Shown here: in pieces, positions 35,330 to 48,119 of the stretch
Layout of the letters: every line of letters begins with the position of its first letter
Numbering within the stretch: position 1 is the first letter of the stretch
From: Megalobrama amblycephala
Taxonomy: Eukaryota; Chordata; Actinopteri; Cypriniformes; Xenocyprididae
Direction of reading: 5' to 3'
Length of the DNA: 64,000 nucleotides
Assembly: GCF_018812025.1 (NCBI RefSeq)
Contig: NC_063066.1
Location: 2,790,192-2,854,191 of the forward strand
Notes under the pieces: model-generated
The model's database searches: none
Told to the model about the DNA's origin: nothing
What the model saw: only the letters and a program-made list of their open reading frames with translations
Translations under genes and position numbers: made by a program

Positions 35330-35826
35330 CAATCCACCCACATAACACGTTCACGACATGTTCTGAGGCCTGTTTTTATTTTCTCTCTCTCTCTGCTGAT
35401 TGCATTATGTCGGTGTAAATGACTCAACATCGGTGTCTATGTATAGAAGGGATGAAATTGTTGTTGCTAATTCCAAAGCTGCATATTGTGCGCTCTGTTC
35501 CTCAGCCTGACAGCAGTGTCCTTATCAGAAGAGTGCTTAAAAATTAAAAATCTGCATTGCAGCAGATAATTCACTGTTATTAAGCTACCAAAATCAATAA
35601 ATATAATTTATAACGCTTCATTATGTAAGTGCCCAATTACATAAGCTATTTTTACATAACCCAAAAGGGAAAATGCGTGCAGAAACACTAAATGCACATG
35701 ATGAAAAATTGATGGGAATGTGTGAGAGTGCCGTGACCTGGCCCGCAGAACATTGCTGCTGGGACTGCCAGCGCGCTGCTTTGTCAATGGAGACCTTCGT
35801 ATGTGAGACAGCGCCGGCTGCGGCCG

Positions 35827-35874
<48 letters not shown>

Positions 35875-36405
35875 CATGTGTTGAGGAGGCAGTAATAGAG
35901 CGTTCTCTTTTGTGACATTTGAAATTTAGTGAGAATCTGTGCTCTGTTGCAGTTTGACATAAAAGAGTGTTGGAAGATGTGGTTTGTGAGTATGTGTTTG
36001 TGGTGAGTGTGTTGTCCATGTAGGTGCCCTGCTCCACTAGGCCTGCCAAAGCATGTTCCTCAATTACCAGGAGAAGAAGAAAATAACAGCGCTCCTTTAT
36101 AACTGTCTGTGAGAGCCCAGTCTGAAAATTTAGCACAGGCAGGTAGATCTGATTATCTTGCTCCTAAAAGACTTTCAGGCCACCAACACAATACACGGGC
36201 TTAAATACAATTTCCAAGTCATAATATAACAACTGAGTCATTTTACAGCTTGGCAGTCTGCGTTGTCCTTGTTTTAATGGGCTAATGTCAAAACATTTTC
36301 TAATATTATGCCTTAGACATTTACATATTCGTTTAGTCTCATATTCCAATTTTTTATTGTTTGGAGCCTGTAAAAACCAAGAAGCTTTCTTTGATGCGTA
36401 GTACA
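35330..36405 (+). other. unassigned stretch of beta intron 4
   Basis: Contains the TG microsatellite at 35829-35872. No other element or exon recognised; the long minus-strand frame (35621-36136) reads through the TG repeat as Thr-His and is not a gene. Confidence 0.6.
35829..35872 (+). repeat. (TG)n microsatellite
   Basis: About 22 uninterrupted TG units. Confidence 0.98.
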
Positions 36406-37958
36406 CAGGGCTTGACATTCACACCAGCCAAATGCGGGTGGATTTCAGCAGTGGTGTGTAATGCAGTCACTCTACTAAACACATATATAATATATTAGGG
36501 CTGGGTATTGACAATTTTCATGATTCGATTCGATTACTATTCACATGCTTTTGATTCTATTACAATTTCGATTTGATTTGATATCGATTATTTTGGATGT
36601 AGTATTTCAGTACACATGGCAAATTTTCTAGAGGAAAAAAATCTCTCAGCTAATGCTGTAAACTACACATGAGAGTCAGCTGGTACTGCTATAATAATAT
36701 TGAAGGATAAATTAACTTATTTATATACAAACACTTAAATTACACTCAATGATGTTTTTATTATAAAGTTTAGAATTACATAATCATATTTCTACTCCAC
36801 GTTTTTTTAAAATATAAACATTTAAATTGCGGCTGTCATAACTGATTTATTCAAACATGCATTAAATATTGAAGAACATTAATAAATATGTAATGGTGCA
36901 TAGCTATATTTATCTTTCTAGAGTTCACTTTTCTATCTGACTAATGAGTTTATGGTCACTGAACATGTTTTTCTGAGGTAAATGTGACGTTACGTGACAT
37001 TGAAGCTGTTTTATTGACGTCTTTCCGAGGTTGAAACACTGATTGAGCGATTACACGAGACATGATACGGATTTCAGTAAGTTGTACTGTATATTTTAAC
37101 ATACCTTCAGATGTTCATGCATGTTTATTTCACGCTGTAACTGGTATTAAAGCGGAGGAGAGGATGATCACATGCTTCTCTTTAACTGAGGCGCTAAAGC
37201 GATCTGTCACGCCACATTAAACAGCGCCAAAACGGTATTTATTTTTTGAATCTCATAATAAGATGGACGTCATTTGAAATCTGAGACTTTGCTTCATATC
37301 AAAAGTAACAAAGCACAAAGATTATTGCGATTTATTGGATGGGAGGCGCTACATATTCTGCTCATTCATCAACTGAAAACAGACTAGACTAATCGATTCT
37401 TGGGATTTAAGAAACGATATCGGTCCGTAAAAATGAGAATCGATTAAAATCGAGAAATCGATATTTTTTACCCAGACCTATAATATATACATTTTTCAAT
37501 TGTAGTGTTGTAAAAAAAATATTGAACCCGCCTCCTCTCACTCACTGGTTTCATTTGCTCCGGTTGCTGGTGTTACAGGGCCTGAATTTCGGTGTATTAC
37601 ATAATATTTGCACTCATTCCCGCAGATTTTGCGCTTACACCCACATAAAGCTGCATTTTAGTACTAAATTGAGGGTTTTTTTCGCTGCTTATTGAGCTTA
37701 AACAATCAAATACATACAAAATAATGTCAAAATGCCGGTCTTGGCGAGTATTCACGTAAATACAGTCAGTTATGTTTTGAAGTGAACGTAAACAGTTGAG
37801 AAAGAAAACGCATGTGTAACAGTATAATGGATCCGTGCATCAGGTCTTAAAGTGACAGCAGCCTAATAAACCTGCTGCCAAATTATTGTGGCCAGTGAAG
37901 ATGCTGAGTGGCTAGAAACTAGAAAAAACACTAGTTGCAGTGTTAATGTCAAGCCCTG
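36406..37958. mobile_element. hAT-like element, CAGGGCTTGACATT ends (outer)
   Basis: Left CAGGGCTTGACATTCACACC, right GTTAATGTCAAGCCCTG. Flanking octamers GTAGTACA (36398-36405) and ATAGTACA (37959-37966) agree at seven of eight. The interior at 37790-37880 has the GGATCCGTGCATC...GTGACAGCAGCCTAATAAAC core. It hosts the nested element at 36496-37480. Confidence 0.9.
36496..37480. mobile_element. hAT-like element, TAGGGCTGGGTA ends (nested)
   Basis: Left TAGGGCTGGGTATTGACA, right ATTTTTTACCCAGACCTA. Perfect 8-bp duplication TAATATAT at 36488-36495 and 37481-37488. ATTCGATTCGATTAC and GAATCGATTAAAATCGAG subterminal motifs. Younger than its host element. Confidence 0.93.
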
Positions 37959-37966
37959 ATAGTACA

Positions 37967-40263
37967 GTATCGATTTTGTCTATAGATACTGATTCACTTT
38001 GCTGCTTATTCTGGCCAAGAATCACCTGCTTAGACACAAAAAGACCGAAGCAATATGTAAACTGTAGTATCTTTTTTAAACACTACTCTGTTTCCATACA
38101 ACCAATTAAAAACCTGTATGCCTTTATTCCTGGAAGTTGTGTAAATTCAGCCAATCAGATTATTACTTACCAGATTGAGAAAATGCCTTCTGCTTTTGTG
38201 TGGAATGTGTATAAAACAGTCAGTGCATTGAAATGTAAACAAAATGACTTCTGTCTGAATGAAACTAACATTGCAAGTATAGTTTTAGCAGCTATTGGCT
38301 TATTGTGTTGCGATGTGTCTCGTTCACCACATTTTGGAGCACAACATAACTCAGTAAGCAAACCTTATGAGGTGTTCAGCAAGTCTATGTACTAGGCCCA
38401 ATTAAGAAGCGCTACAGTGCAGTTAAAGCGGCTTCTATCTAAATGCAGTTGACTAATTTAGGACATAATAGACTTAAGCAAATCTAAATGACTACACATG
38501 GTGACTGAGAGAAGAAGAAGAGGTGTTCTGTTTACCATCTCATTTACAATAGATGAGCCACACAATAAAATGGAGACATGATCATTAATTTTCATTTACA
38601 GAAAGGTTGCCTATTATATGGAGGTGAAGTGCATCGGCTGGCGTTATTTTTTTCCAGAGGCTTGAAGATGTGTAAGGGCAGAATAGGACAGCTTCTATTT
38701 ATAGCCTGCATTAATTTATTTTGTGTGTAATCACACATTCCTGTGCTGTCTTTCTCTGTAAAGGTGGGCGAAAACCAGTGCAGCAGGAAAACTCAGATAG
38801 GACAGGCTTCACTGCAAGGAAAATTGCTGAACTGGTTGCAGAATTCAATACTCTGTCCTTCTCTTGCACTTTGTGTCTGATTCTGTCAATAGTGGCTTAG
38901 CAGGATCACCAAAGAAATATATATTAAATATATTATATAACATACAACAGTAAATACTCTAATCTTCATGTGACACTTTCCTTCTTTGGGAATTGATGTA
39001 TCTTCAGTGTTGAATGTAACCATGAACTCTAAATTGATCCTATTTAATCTTTTTTTTTTTTTTTTTGCATTTGGCACATCATGCATGCATTATATCACTT
39101 AATGCATTCCCTAGGAATTGAACACATGCTTTACAGGAATAGTTTCTAAAGACACATTCCTAGTTTGCATGTGCACATTATTCCAAAGAAAAAAAACATC
39201 TTTGTAATCTCTCATCAAAATTCGCTCCGCCTCTGAAATGACTTTCCAACGAGTGCTCTTGTTTTTCAGCCCATCCCTCTCCAAAGAATTTTCAAATAGA
39301 TTATACACCATTTTTCACCATCCAAACAATCACTTTCTAGTAATTCAGTGTATGAAATCCTTGATCCAGTTCAGGACTAAGATTTTCACTGCAGCGTTTT
39401 CATCCTCATAATGTAATTTAGTCAGAACCCCTGCGTGGTGTGTTTCAGACAGGCCTTAGTAAACAAGGTCGTTTGGAATAAAGGTACACACGGTGCCTTG
39501 GGGTCTGTACCCAACCCTTACATGAACCTGTGCGGTGCACGGGGAAACCGTAGTGCTGCAGCCCGCCATGATAGATGGATGGATGGATGAAGTCTAGTGT
39601 GTGGGTAAAGAAAGCAGTCTTGAATGTATACGGAGGAGAAGGGGGTTTCGGTGCAGGGAAGTAGCAGTCTAGAGAGTAAACAGCTCTGACTTTTATTCCT
39701 CAGACCCTTTTCAAGCTGATACAAGCTGCCAGAGGCGTTAAGCGGCACTAAACCGGTGAGGGTCAGGCCTAGCTTCCTTCTGCTCTTAATATATTGAGCC
39801 AAGCCCTCTTCAAGCGGATACAAATCAAGCAGTAAGCAGCAGGTCACAGTGAGAGGGAGAGCAGAGAAATAGAGAGATGAGGGCAATTTTTATTTTTTAA
39901 GTTCTTCTTCCTAACTCACAGACTACTACAGATATAGCTATGGTCTTTTAGTAAAACAAACATTAATATTTGGCAAAAGTAACTACAATTAGACTTATAA
40001 TGAGAAAGGCTTTAATAGAAGAAGTGGTTGGGGGGCAATTATAACACCTGACAAATAAATCATTTTAACCCACTCTCACATAAGAGCGCACATCCGGGTT
40101 ATAATGTTATTGCTTTAATATGTATTTATGTTACTTTGTTTTCTCATTTTATGTGGTATTATTTTTTAGCTTTCATGAATAATGTATGTTTAAAGGAAAA
40201 GTCTCAGTGGGACCTACATTATAATTGTATGAATTAAATCTTTATTACTAAAAATATATTGAT
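37967..40263 (+). other. unassigned stretch of beta intron 4
   Basis: 2.3 kb with a poly-T tract near 39050. 39733-39789 is about 88% alike, by eye, to 49863-49919. No exon recognised; the open frame at 37940-38395 has no recognised domain. Confidence 0.5.
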
Positions 40264-40266
40264 CAG

Positions 40267-40267
<1 letters not shown>

Positions 40268-40303
<36 letters not shown>
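40268..40303. repeat. (TA)n microsatellite
   Basis: Uninterrupted AT repeat of about 18 units. Confidence 0.97.
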
Positions 40304-40305
<2 letters not shown>

Positions 40306-40566
40306 GACCCTGGACCATATAAGCAATATCCAACAATACATTGTATGGCTCAAAATTGTAGATTTTTTTTTTTTTGTATGCCAAAAATCATTAGGATATT
40401 AAGTAAAGATCGTGTTCCATGAAGATATTTTGTACATTTTCTACCATAAATATATCTAAAATGTATTTTTGTAAGTAATAAGCATTGCTCAGGACTTCAT
40501 TTGGACAACTTGAAATTTTCTCAGTATTTTGATTTTTTTTTTTTTTTTTTTTGCACCCTGAGAGAC

Positions 40567-41236
40567 GTTCAAAAGTTTGGGATCCGTAAGATTTTTAATA
40601 TTTTTAAAAGAAGTTTTGTCTGCTCACCAAGATTGCATTTATTTAATTAAAAATACAGTAAAAACAGTAATATTGTGAAATATTATTACAATTTAAAATA
40701 ACTGTTTTCTATTGGAGTATATTTTAAAATGTAATTTATTCCTGTGATGCAAAGCTGAATTTTCAGCATCATTGCTCCAGTCTTCAGTGTCACATGATCC
40801 TTCAGAAATCATTCTAATATGATGATATGCTGATCAAGAAACATTTCGTTAGCCTCATAGCATAATTGCCTAAGTCATTCATTTTCAAATGATACTTAGG
40901 CAATTATGCTATGAGGCTAACGATTTATGATTATTATCAATGTTAAAAACAGTTGTATACTTTTTTTTTTCAGGATTCCTTGATGAATAGAAAGTTCAAA
41001 AGAACAGCATTTATCTGAAATACAAAGCTTTTGTAACATTATACACTACCGTTCAAAAGTTTGGGGTCAGTAAGAATTGTTATTTTTATTTTTTTGAGAA
41101 GAATTTAAAGAAATTAATATTTTTTTCAGCAAGGATGCATTAAATCAATCAAAAGTGACAGTAAAGACATTTATAATGTTACAAAAGATTATATTTCAAA
41201 TAAACGCTGTTCGTTTGAACTTTCTATTCATCAAAG
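40567..41236. mobile_element. two adjoining copies of the GTTCAAAAGTTTGGG repeat
   Basis: Copy 1 starts GTTCAAAAGTTTGGGATCC and runs to about 41040. Copy 2 starts TACACTACCGTTCAAAAGTT at 41042 and breaks off after ATTCATCAAAGAATCCTGAA. Copy 1 is interrupted by the hairpin at 40847-40922. A common dispersed cyprinid sequence; superfamily not assigned. Confidence 0.85.
40847..40922. mobile_element. 76-bp hairpin insertion with 4-bp duplication
   Basis: Perfect 29-base inverted arms (40847-40875, 40894-40922; starts CGTTAGCCTCATAGCATAAT) around an 18-base loop. ATTT stands on both sides (40843-40846, 40923-40926), while sibling repeats have a single ATTT at the same place (AAACATTTATGATT at 1491-1504). 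This supports insertion of a minimal inverted-repeat element. Confidence 0.85.
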
Positions 41237-41635
41237 AATCCTGAAAAGAAAGACAAAAAAAAAAAAATTGACACTTGCAGACTCCAAAAAGACACCCCAT
41301 AAAATGATATGATTTCATATTATTCATACATTTATGTAGGCTACACCCATAATAGTATGTGCAACAGCAAAGAGCTTGTTTACGTTTTAGACAAGCCAAG
41401 TTGCGATACTGAACAGGACCACATGGAGATGCCATAAAAACCAACCACCTTGACCCGGCCCGCATATATACTAAAGTACACAGCAACATATACAGGACAA
41501 ATCCAAACATTTGTGTGAAAACAACGTGAATGTACTGAAATGCGTCTGTGCATAAACACAATGTGCGATCAGTGCATCGAGAGCGCTCATGCATGATTTG
41601 TTTGTGCATCAATATAACAGACTCACACTGTAACG

Positions 41636-42080
41636 AGGCGGGACACGACATGAGATCCATGTGTAAGCTTTTATTGAACAGTGTTCATGGTCAAACAGGC
41701 AAGGGTCAAACAGTGGCAAACAGGTATAGCAGGGAAAAGGCAGAATCGTGGTCATAGAACAGGCAGTAGAATCAGGGCAGGCAGATATCAATCACAAGTC
41801 CAGTAAACAATCAACCGTCCAAAGGCAGGCAGCAGGGAATCGTAGACAGCGAACAGACAGGGTAAATAACAGGCAGACAATCACAATAAGAAACGCTCAG
41901 AAATGTAACCAGAGTATACAAGACCTCTCAAAGTGTGTGAGGATGTGAGTGTCTTAAATAGTCCAGGTAATGCAAGGTAACACTGGGTGTGGTGATTAGT
42001 GATTGGTGGAGTGAGTGCAGGTGATTGCCAGGGAGGATTATGGGAAGTGTAGTCCGGGAATGACTGGAACCGTGACACAC
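41636..42080. repeat. candidate dispersed element, GGACACGACATGAGATCC
   Basis: About 440 bases rich in GGCAGACAG / CAGGCAGCAGG motifs, from GGCGGGACACGACATGAG to CTGGAACCGTGACAC, with TGGGAAGTGTAGTCCGGGAA near its right end. It looks like a high-copy fish repeat, but termini and class are not clear. Confidence 0.5.
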
Positions 42081-42354
42081 ACGTGCTTCTGTACATCACC
42101 ACAATCATCTTTACTTTGATTGCAATCCTCATCCATCAACTTTCATAGCAAGACGCTGGTTTGCTTTATCCAGCCGAGAAACATAGTTTTCATATCATCT
42201 GGCGGTGGGATGTTTCTATTATGTTGTGACGCAATTTCACATGCTTCCATCATTTTTAACGCATGTGATTAATTCAAAATTCTTTACGCATTAAAATAAT
42301 TTGATGCATTTAACACGTTAAGAATTTTTGATTAACAGCCCTAATATATATATA

Positions 42355-42835
42355 TTAATTTAAAATCTTTTTTGAAAGAACTATCTTCTGCTCTCCAAGA
42401 CTGAATTTATTTGATATAAAAATACTGTAAAAACAGTAAAATTGTGAAATATTTTTACAATTTAAAATAGCTGTTTTCTATGTGAATATATGGTAAAATG
42501 TAATTTATTCCTGTGATCAAAGCTGAATTTTCAGCATCATTACTCCAGTCTTCAGTCACATGATCCTTCAGAAATCATTCTAATAATATGATTTGATGCT
42601 CATGAAAACTTTCTGATTATTATCAGTGTTGAAAACAGTTGTGTACACTTTTGTGTTTAGGATTCTTTGATGAATAGAAAGTTCAAAAGAACAGCATTTA
42701 TTTGAAATGGAAATCTTTTGCAACATTATACATTTCTTAGATGTCACTTGCTTTTTGCACTTGCTGAATGAAAGTATTCATTTCTTTCAACAAAGAAAAA
42801 GTATTAATCCCAAATTTTTGAACGGTAGTGTATAA
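42355..42835. mobile_element. GTTCAAAAGTTTGGG repeat, copy with intact right end
   Basis: Ends ATTTTTGAACGGTAGTGTATA, the inverse of TACACTACCGTTCAAAAG. The middle matches 1330-1522 and 40665-40960. Its version of the hairpin target is uninterrupted (near 42605). Confidence 0.85.
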
Positions 42836-43837
42836 TCAGTTGGAAAACCGAATTGAGCATGTGCTGAATAAGTGTCATCATTCTAGCTTATTTATGATTA
42901 ATGAAATTTAGTTTGTTAGAAATTGCCTTCGGGTACTACTGCCAATGGTCTCCCCTAACACAGAGGAAAAGAGACAAACTGGATTTAGTGAAAGAAAGGC
43001 AGAAGATGGAAAGAGAAGGAGGGGGTTCAGAGATGAGCGAGATTGAGGAAGGGTTAACGATGTTAAGAGAGAGAGAGAGGAAGAGGAAGTCATCATGATC
43101 AACTTGAGAGACACTGAGGCTGCGTGTCTAACTCTTCTCACAGCTTTCCAACAACACGCTTCCAGAGACCAATAACTCTCTAATCTATCCATCTCTTAGA
43201 CACCGAAATGCACAGAGACTTTTGCTGATGATGTAGCGACCTATAAATAGCCCGTTATTTTTACCTCTGCCATCTTGGCCTAATTTCCTGATTTCCCAGA
43301 GCTCCCAGTACTTCCACAGTGCTTCCTGTGGATTGTGATTGCGGAATGGTGCGCTGGGAATCTCCAGAGTGTTGATGTTTTTAGCATGCTGATTTATGAC
43401 TGTAAAGTTGTGAACAAAGAAAGAGATGAGGCTTGTTCTCTCTATATGCTGACAGAACATATGCTGATAAAAATGCAACCCACAAAAATTAAAAAAAATA
43501 AATATATATAGTGCCTCACACACCTGAATCAATCAGAGGTGCTTTGGATGAAATGACTGTATAAGCTAGAAAAATAAAAATCATTGAAATATTTTAATGA
43601 GCAACGTTTTGGTCTGTCACACTTCCTCAGAGTTATAAAACATGCAAAGTGCAAGAAAATTTAATAACAGATCATTTAGAGTAAAATCAGCTGTTAGTGA
43701 TGATAATCAACACACTTTCAGTTACGAAAATGCAATTCTACACCCAAATGTACAATAATACACACAAGGCTTACACTTTATATGTTTTGTAAGCCTGAGG
43801 AAGATGTTACTTATTCAAATATTTTAATTATTTTTTA
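42836..43837 (+). other. unassigned stretch of beta intron 4
   Basis: 1 kb, no element or exon recognised. Short purine-rich run (GAGAGAGAGAGG) near 43068. Confidence 0.55.
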
Positions 43838-43950
43838 AATAGTGATGTCAAATGATAAATCGCATCCAAAATAAGTTTGTGTTTACATAATATACTGTGT
43901 ATATTTATTATGTATATATAAATACACACACACATATATATATTTGAGAA

Positions 43951-44027
43951 CTTCCTATTATAAATACAACAATTTCCTGAATGGCATGCCATGCCATTCA
44001 GGAAGTTGTTGTATTTATAATAGGAAG
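43951..44027. repeat. 77-bp near-perfect palindrome
   Basis: Arms meet at GGCATGCCATGCC and match in all but one position. One further copy of the arm (CTTCATATTATAAATACAAT, then TTTCCTGAACGGCATGC) flanks the other side of the minisatellite at 46507-46546. Confidence 0.93.
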
Positions 44028-46505
44028 TTTAAGCATATGGAATGAAAGTCTGAAACTTGAATATATGGAATGAAAGTTTGAATATATGGAATGAAACTGG
44101 AATATATGGAATGAAAGTTTGAATATATGGAATGAAAGTCTGAATATATGGAATGAAACTGGAATATATGGAATGAAAGTCTGAATATATGGAATGAAAC
44201 TTGAATATATGGAATGAAAGTTTGAATATATGGAATGAAAGTTTGAATATATGGAATGAAACTGGAATATATGGAATGAAAGTTTGAATATATGGAATGA
44301 GACTGGAATATATGGAATGAAAGTCTGAATATATGGAATGAAACTGGAATATATGGAATGAAACTGGAATATATGGAATGAAAGTTTGAATATATGGAAT
44401 GAAAGTCTGAATATATGGAATGAAACTGGAATATATGGAATGAAAGTTTGAATATATGGAATGAAACTGGAATATATGGAATGAAAGTTTGAATATATGG
44501 AATGAAACTGGAATATATGGAATGAAACTGGAATATATGGAATGAAAGTTTGAATATATGGAATGAAAGTCTGAATATATGGAATGAAAGTTTGAATATA
44601 TGGAATGAAAGTGAATATATGGAATGAAACTGGAATATATGGAATGAAAGTCTGAATATATGGAATGAAAGTGAATATATGGAATAAAAGTGAATATATG
44701 GAATGAAACTGGAATATATGGAATGAAAGTTTGAATATATGGAATGAAAGTTTGAATATATGGAATGAAAGTGAATATATGGAATGAAACTGGAATATAT
44801 GGAATGGAAGTCTGAATATATGGAATGAAAGTGAATATATGGAATGAAAGTCTGAATATATGGAATGAAACTGGAATATATGGAATGAAAGTCTGAATAT
44901 ATGGAATGAAAGTGAATATATGGAATGAAAGTCTGAATATATGGAATGAAAGTCTGAATATATGGAATGAAACTGGAATATATGGAATGAAAGTTTGAAT
45001 ATATGGAATGAAAGTTTGAATATATGGAATGAAAGTGAATATATGGAATAAAAGTGAATATATGGAATGAAACTGGAATATATGGAATGAAACTGGAATA
45101 TATGGAATGAAACTGGAATATATGGAATGAAAGTCTGAATATATGGAATGAAACTGGAATATATGGAATGAAAGTTTGAATATATGGAATGAAACTGGAA
45201 TATATGGAATGAAACTGGAATATATGGAATGAAAGTCTGAATATATGGAATGAAACTGGAATATATGGAATGAAACTGGAATATATGGAATGAAAGTCTG
45301 AATATATGGAATGAAACTGGAATATATGGAATGAAAGTCTGAATATATGGAATGAAACTGGAATATATGGAATGAAACTGGAATATATGGAATGAAAGTT
45401 TGAATATATGGAATGAAAGTGAATATATGGAATGAAACTGGAATATATGGAATGAAAGTCTGAATATATGGAATGAAACTGGAATATATGGAATGAAAGT
45501 TTGAATATATGGAATGAAAGTGAATATATGGAATGAAACTGGAATATATGGAATGAAAGTGAATATATGGAATGAAACTGGAATATATGGAATGAAAGTC
45601 TGAATATATGGAATGAAACTGGAATATATGGAATGAAAGTCTGAATATATGGAATGAAAGTGAATATAAGGAATAAAAGTGAATATATGGAATGAAACTG
45701 GAATATATGAAATGAAACTGGAATATATGGAATGAAAGTCTGAATATATGGAATGAAACTGGAATATATGGAATGAAAGTCTGAATATATGGAATGAAAC
45801 TGGAATATATGGAATGAAAGTTTGAATATATGGAATGAAACTGGAATATATGGAATGAAAGTCTGAATATATGGAATTAAACTGGAATATATGGAATGAA
45901 AGTCTGAATATATGGAATGAAAGTGAATATATGGAATGAAACTGGAATATATGGAATGAAAGTCTGAATATATGGAATGAAACTGGAATATATGGAATGA
46001 AAGTCTGAATATATGGAATGAAACTGGAATATATGGAATGAAAGTCTGAATATATGGAATGAAAGTGAATATAAGGAATAAAAGTGAATATATGGAATGA
46101 AACTGGAATATATGAAATGAAACTGGAATATATGGAATGAAAGTCTGAATATATGGAATGAAACTGGAATATATGGAATGAAAGTCTGAATATATGGAAT
46201 GAAACTGGAATATATGGAATGAAAGTTTGAATATATGGAATGAAACTGGAATATATGGAATGAAAGTTTGAATATATGGAATGAAAGTTTGAATATATGT
46301 AATGAAACTGGAATATATGGAATGAAAGTCTGAATATATGGAATGAAACTGGAATATATGGAATGAAAGTTTGAATATATGGAATGAAACTGGAATATAT
46401 GGAATGAAAGTTTGAATATATGGAATGAAAGTTTGAATATATGGAATGAAAGTCTGAATTCAAGCTTTCATTCCATATATTCCAGTTTCATTCCATATAC
46501 TCAAA
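44028..46505. repeat. 2.4-kb minisatellite, 17-base core with variable spacers
   Basis: Core GAATATATGGAATGAAA repeated about 120 times, separated by spacers CTG, GTTT, GTCT or GT, giving 20-, 21-, 21- and 19-base units. The order of spacers is irregular but larger blocks recur: the rare variants GAATATAAGG and ATATGAAATG occur together at 45661-45711 and again 405 bases later. The last units (46460-46500) are inverted. No stop codon occurs in any minus-strand frame, so the 821-codon open frame is an artefact. Confidence 0.97.
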
Positions 46506-46735
46506 CTTCATATTATAAATACAATAATTTCCTGAACGGCATGCTGTAATATTTATATAAATTATATTATATATAAATATAAATCTTTTATATATAAATA
46601 TATATTTTTGTTAAATACATGCATGTGTGTGTTTATATATACTGTACATAATAAATATACACAGTGCACACACACATATTTCATATAAACAAACTTTTAT
46701 TTAGGATGTGATTAATCGTTTGACAGCACTATTTT

Positions 46736-46960
46736 TAAATGAATTACTTATTACTTACTAATTAATTAACTTTGAAACTCTAAAATGTCACAAAATCAAG
46801 CAGAAGTGTAAGATGATTGTGACAAGTTAAAGTCACCATGGAATCAAAATTGATAATTCTTTTCTTTTCTTTTCTTTTTTTACAGAAATGTTGCAGTGTT
46901 TATTATAAATGATTTATCTGTGCACACCATTTTTTTATTATTCATGTGCCCTCCTAATCT
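46736..46960 (+). other. intron spacer
   Basis: AT-rich, with a TTTTC repeat near 46860. Nothing recognised. Confidence 0.6.
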
Positions 46961-47257
46961 TTAAAGGGATAGTTTACCCCAAAATGAAACATTTCTCATT
47001 ACTTACTCACCCTCAAGTTGTTCCAAACCTGTATGAAGATATTTTGAAGAATGTTCCCCATTTGGACCCCATTGACTTCCATAGTATTTTTTTTCCTGTG
47101 GAAGTCAATGGGATCCATCAACTGTTTGATTACAAACATTCTTCAAAATATCTTCCTTTGTGTTCAGCAGAAGAAATAAACTCATACAGGTTTGGAACGA
47201 CATGAAGGTGAGTAAATGATGACAAAATTTTCATTTTTGAGTGAACTATCCCTTTAA
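46961..47257. mobile_element. complete GGGATAGTTTACCC MITE
   Basis: TTAAAGGGATAGTTTACCCC and GAGTGAACTATCCCTTTAA, TTAA on both sides. Arms mirror each other through CATTGACTTCCATAGTATTT near 47079 and GGAAGTCAATGGGATCC at 47100. The + strand frame of 98 codons inside is not a gene. Confidence 0.93.
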
Positions 47258-48059
<802 letters not shown>

Positions 48060-48119
48060 TGACTCAACTCAGATTCTCTGACTGCACCAGATCTCATCAT
48101 TCTGACCTGAGGGGTTAAC

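Larger units (their letters stand above)
43838..46735. mobile_element. AAATAGTG(A/C)TGTCAAA element hosting a giant minisatellite
   Basis: Left AAATAGTGATGTCAAATGAT, followed by ATCGCATCCAAAATAAGTTT. The right end is the inverse: GGATGTGATTAATCGTTTGA then CAGCACTATTT. ACTGTGTATATTTATTATGTA occurs in inverted form near both ends. Between lie a near-perfect palindrome (43951-44027), the minisatellite, and a single inverted copy of the palindrome arm (46507-46550). Confidence 0.85.

Noticed and set aside
35621..36136. 171-codon minus-strand frame
   Set aside because: Runs through the TG microsatellite as a Thr-His stretch; no recognisable domain.
37940..38395. 151-codon + strand frame as a gene or extra exon
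   Set aside because: No similarity to receptor subunits, no splice context, and it starts inside the right end of a hAT-like element.
43998..46463. 821-codon minus-strand open reading frame (Phe-His-Ser-Ile-Tyr-Ser repeats)
   Set aside because: It is the minisatellite read in a stop-free direction. Units of 19, 20 and 21 bases drift through all frames, which a real protein repeat would not do.
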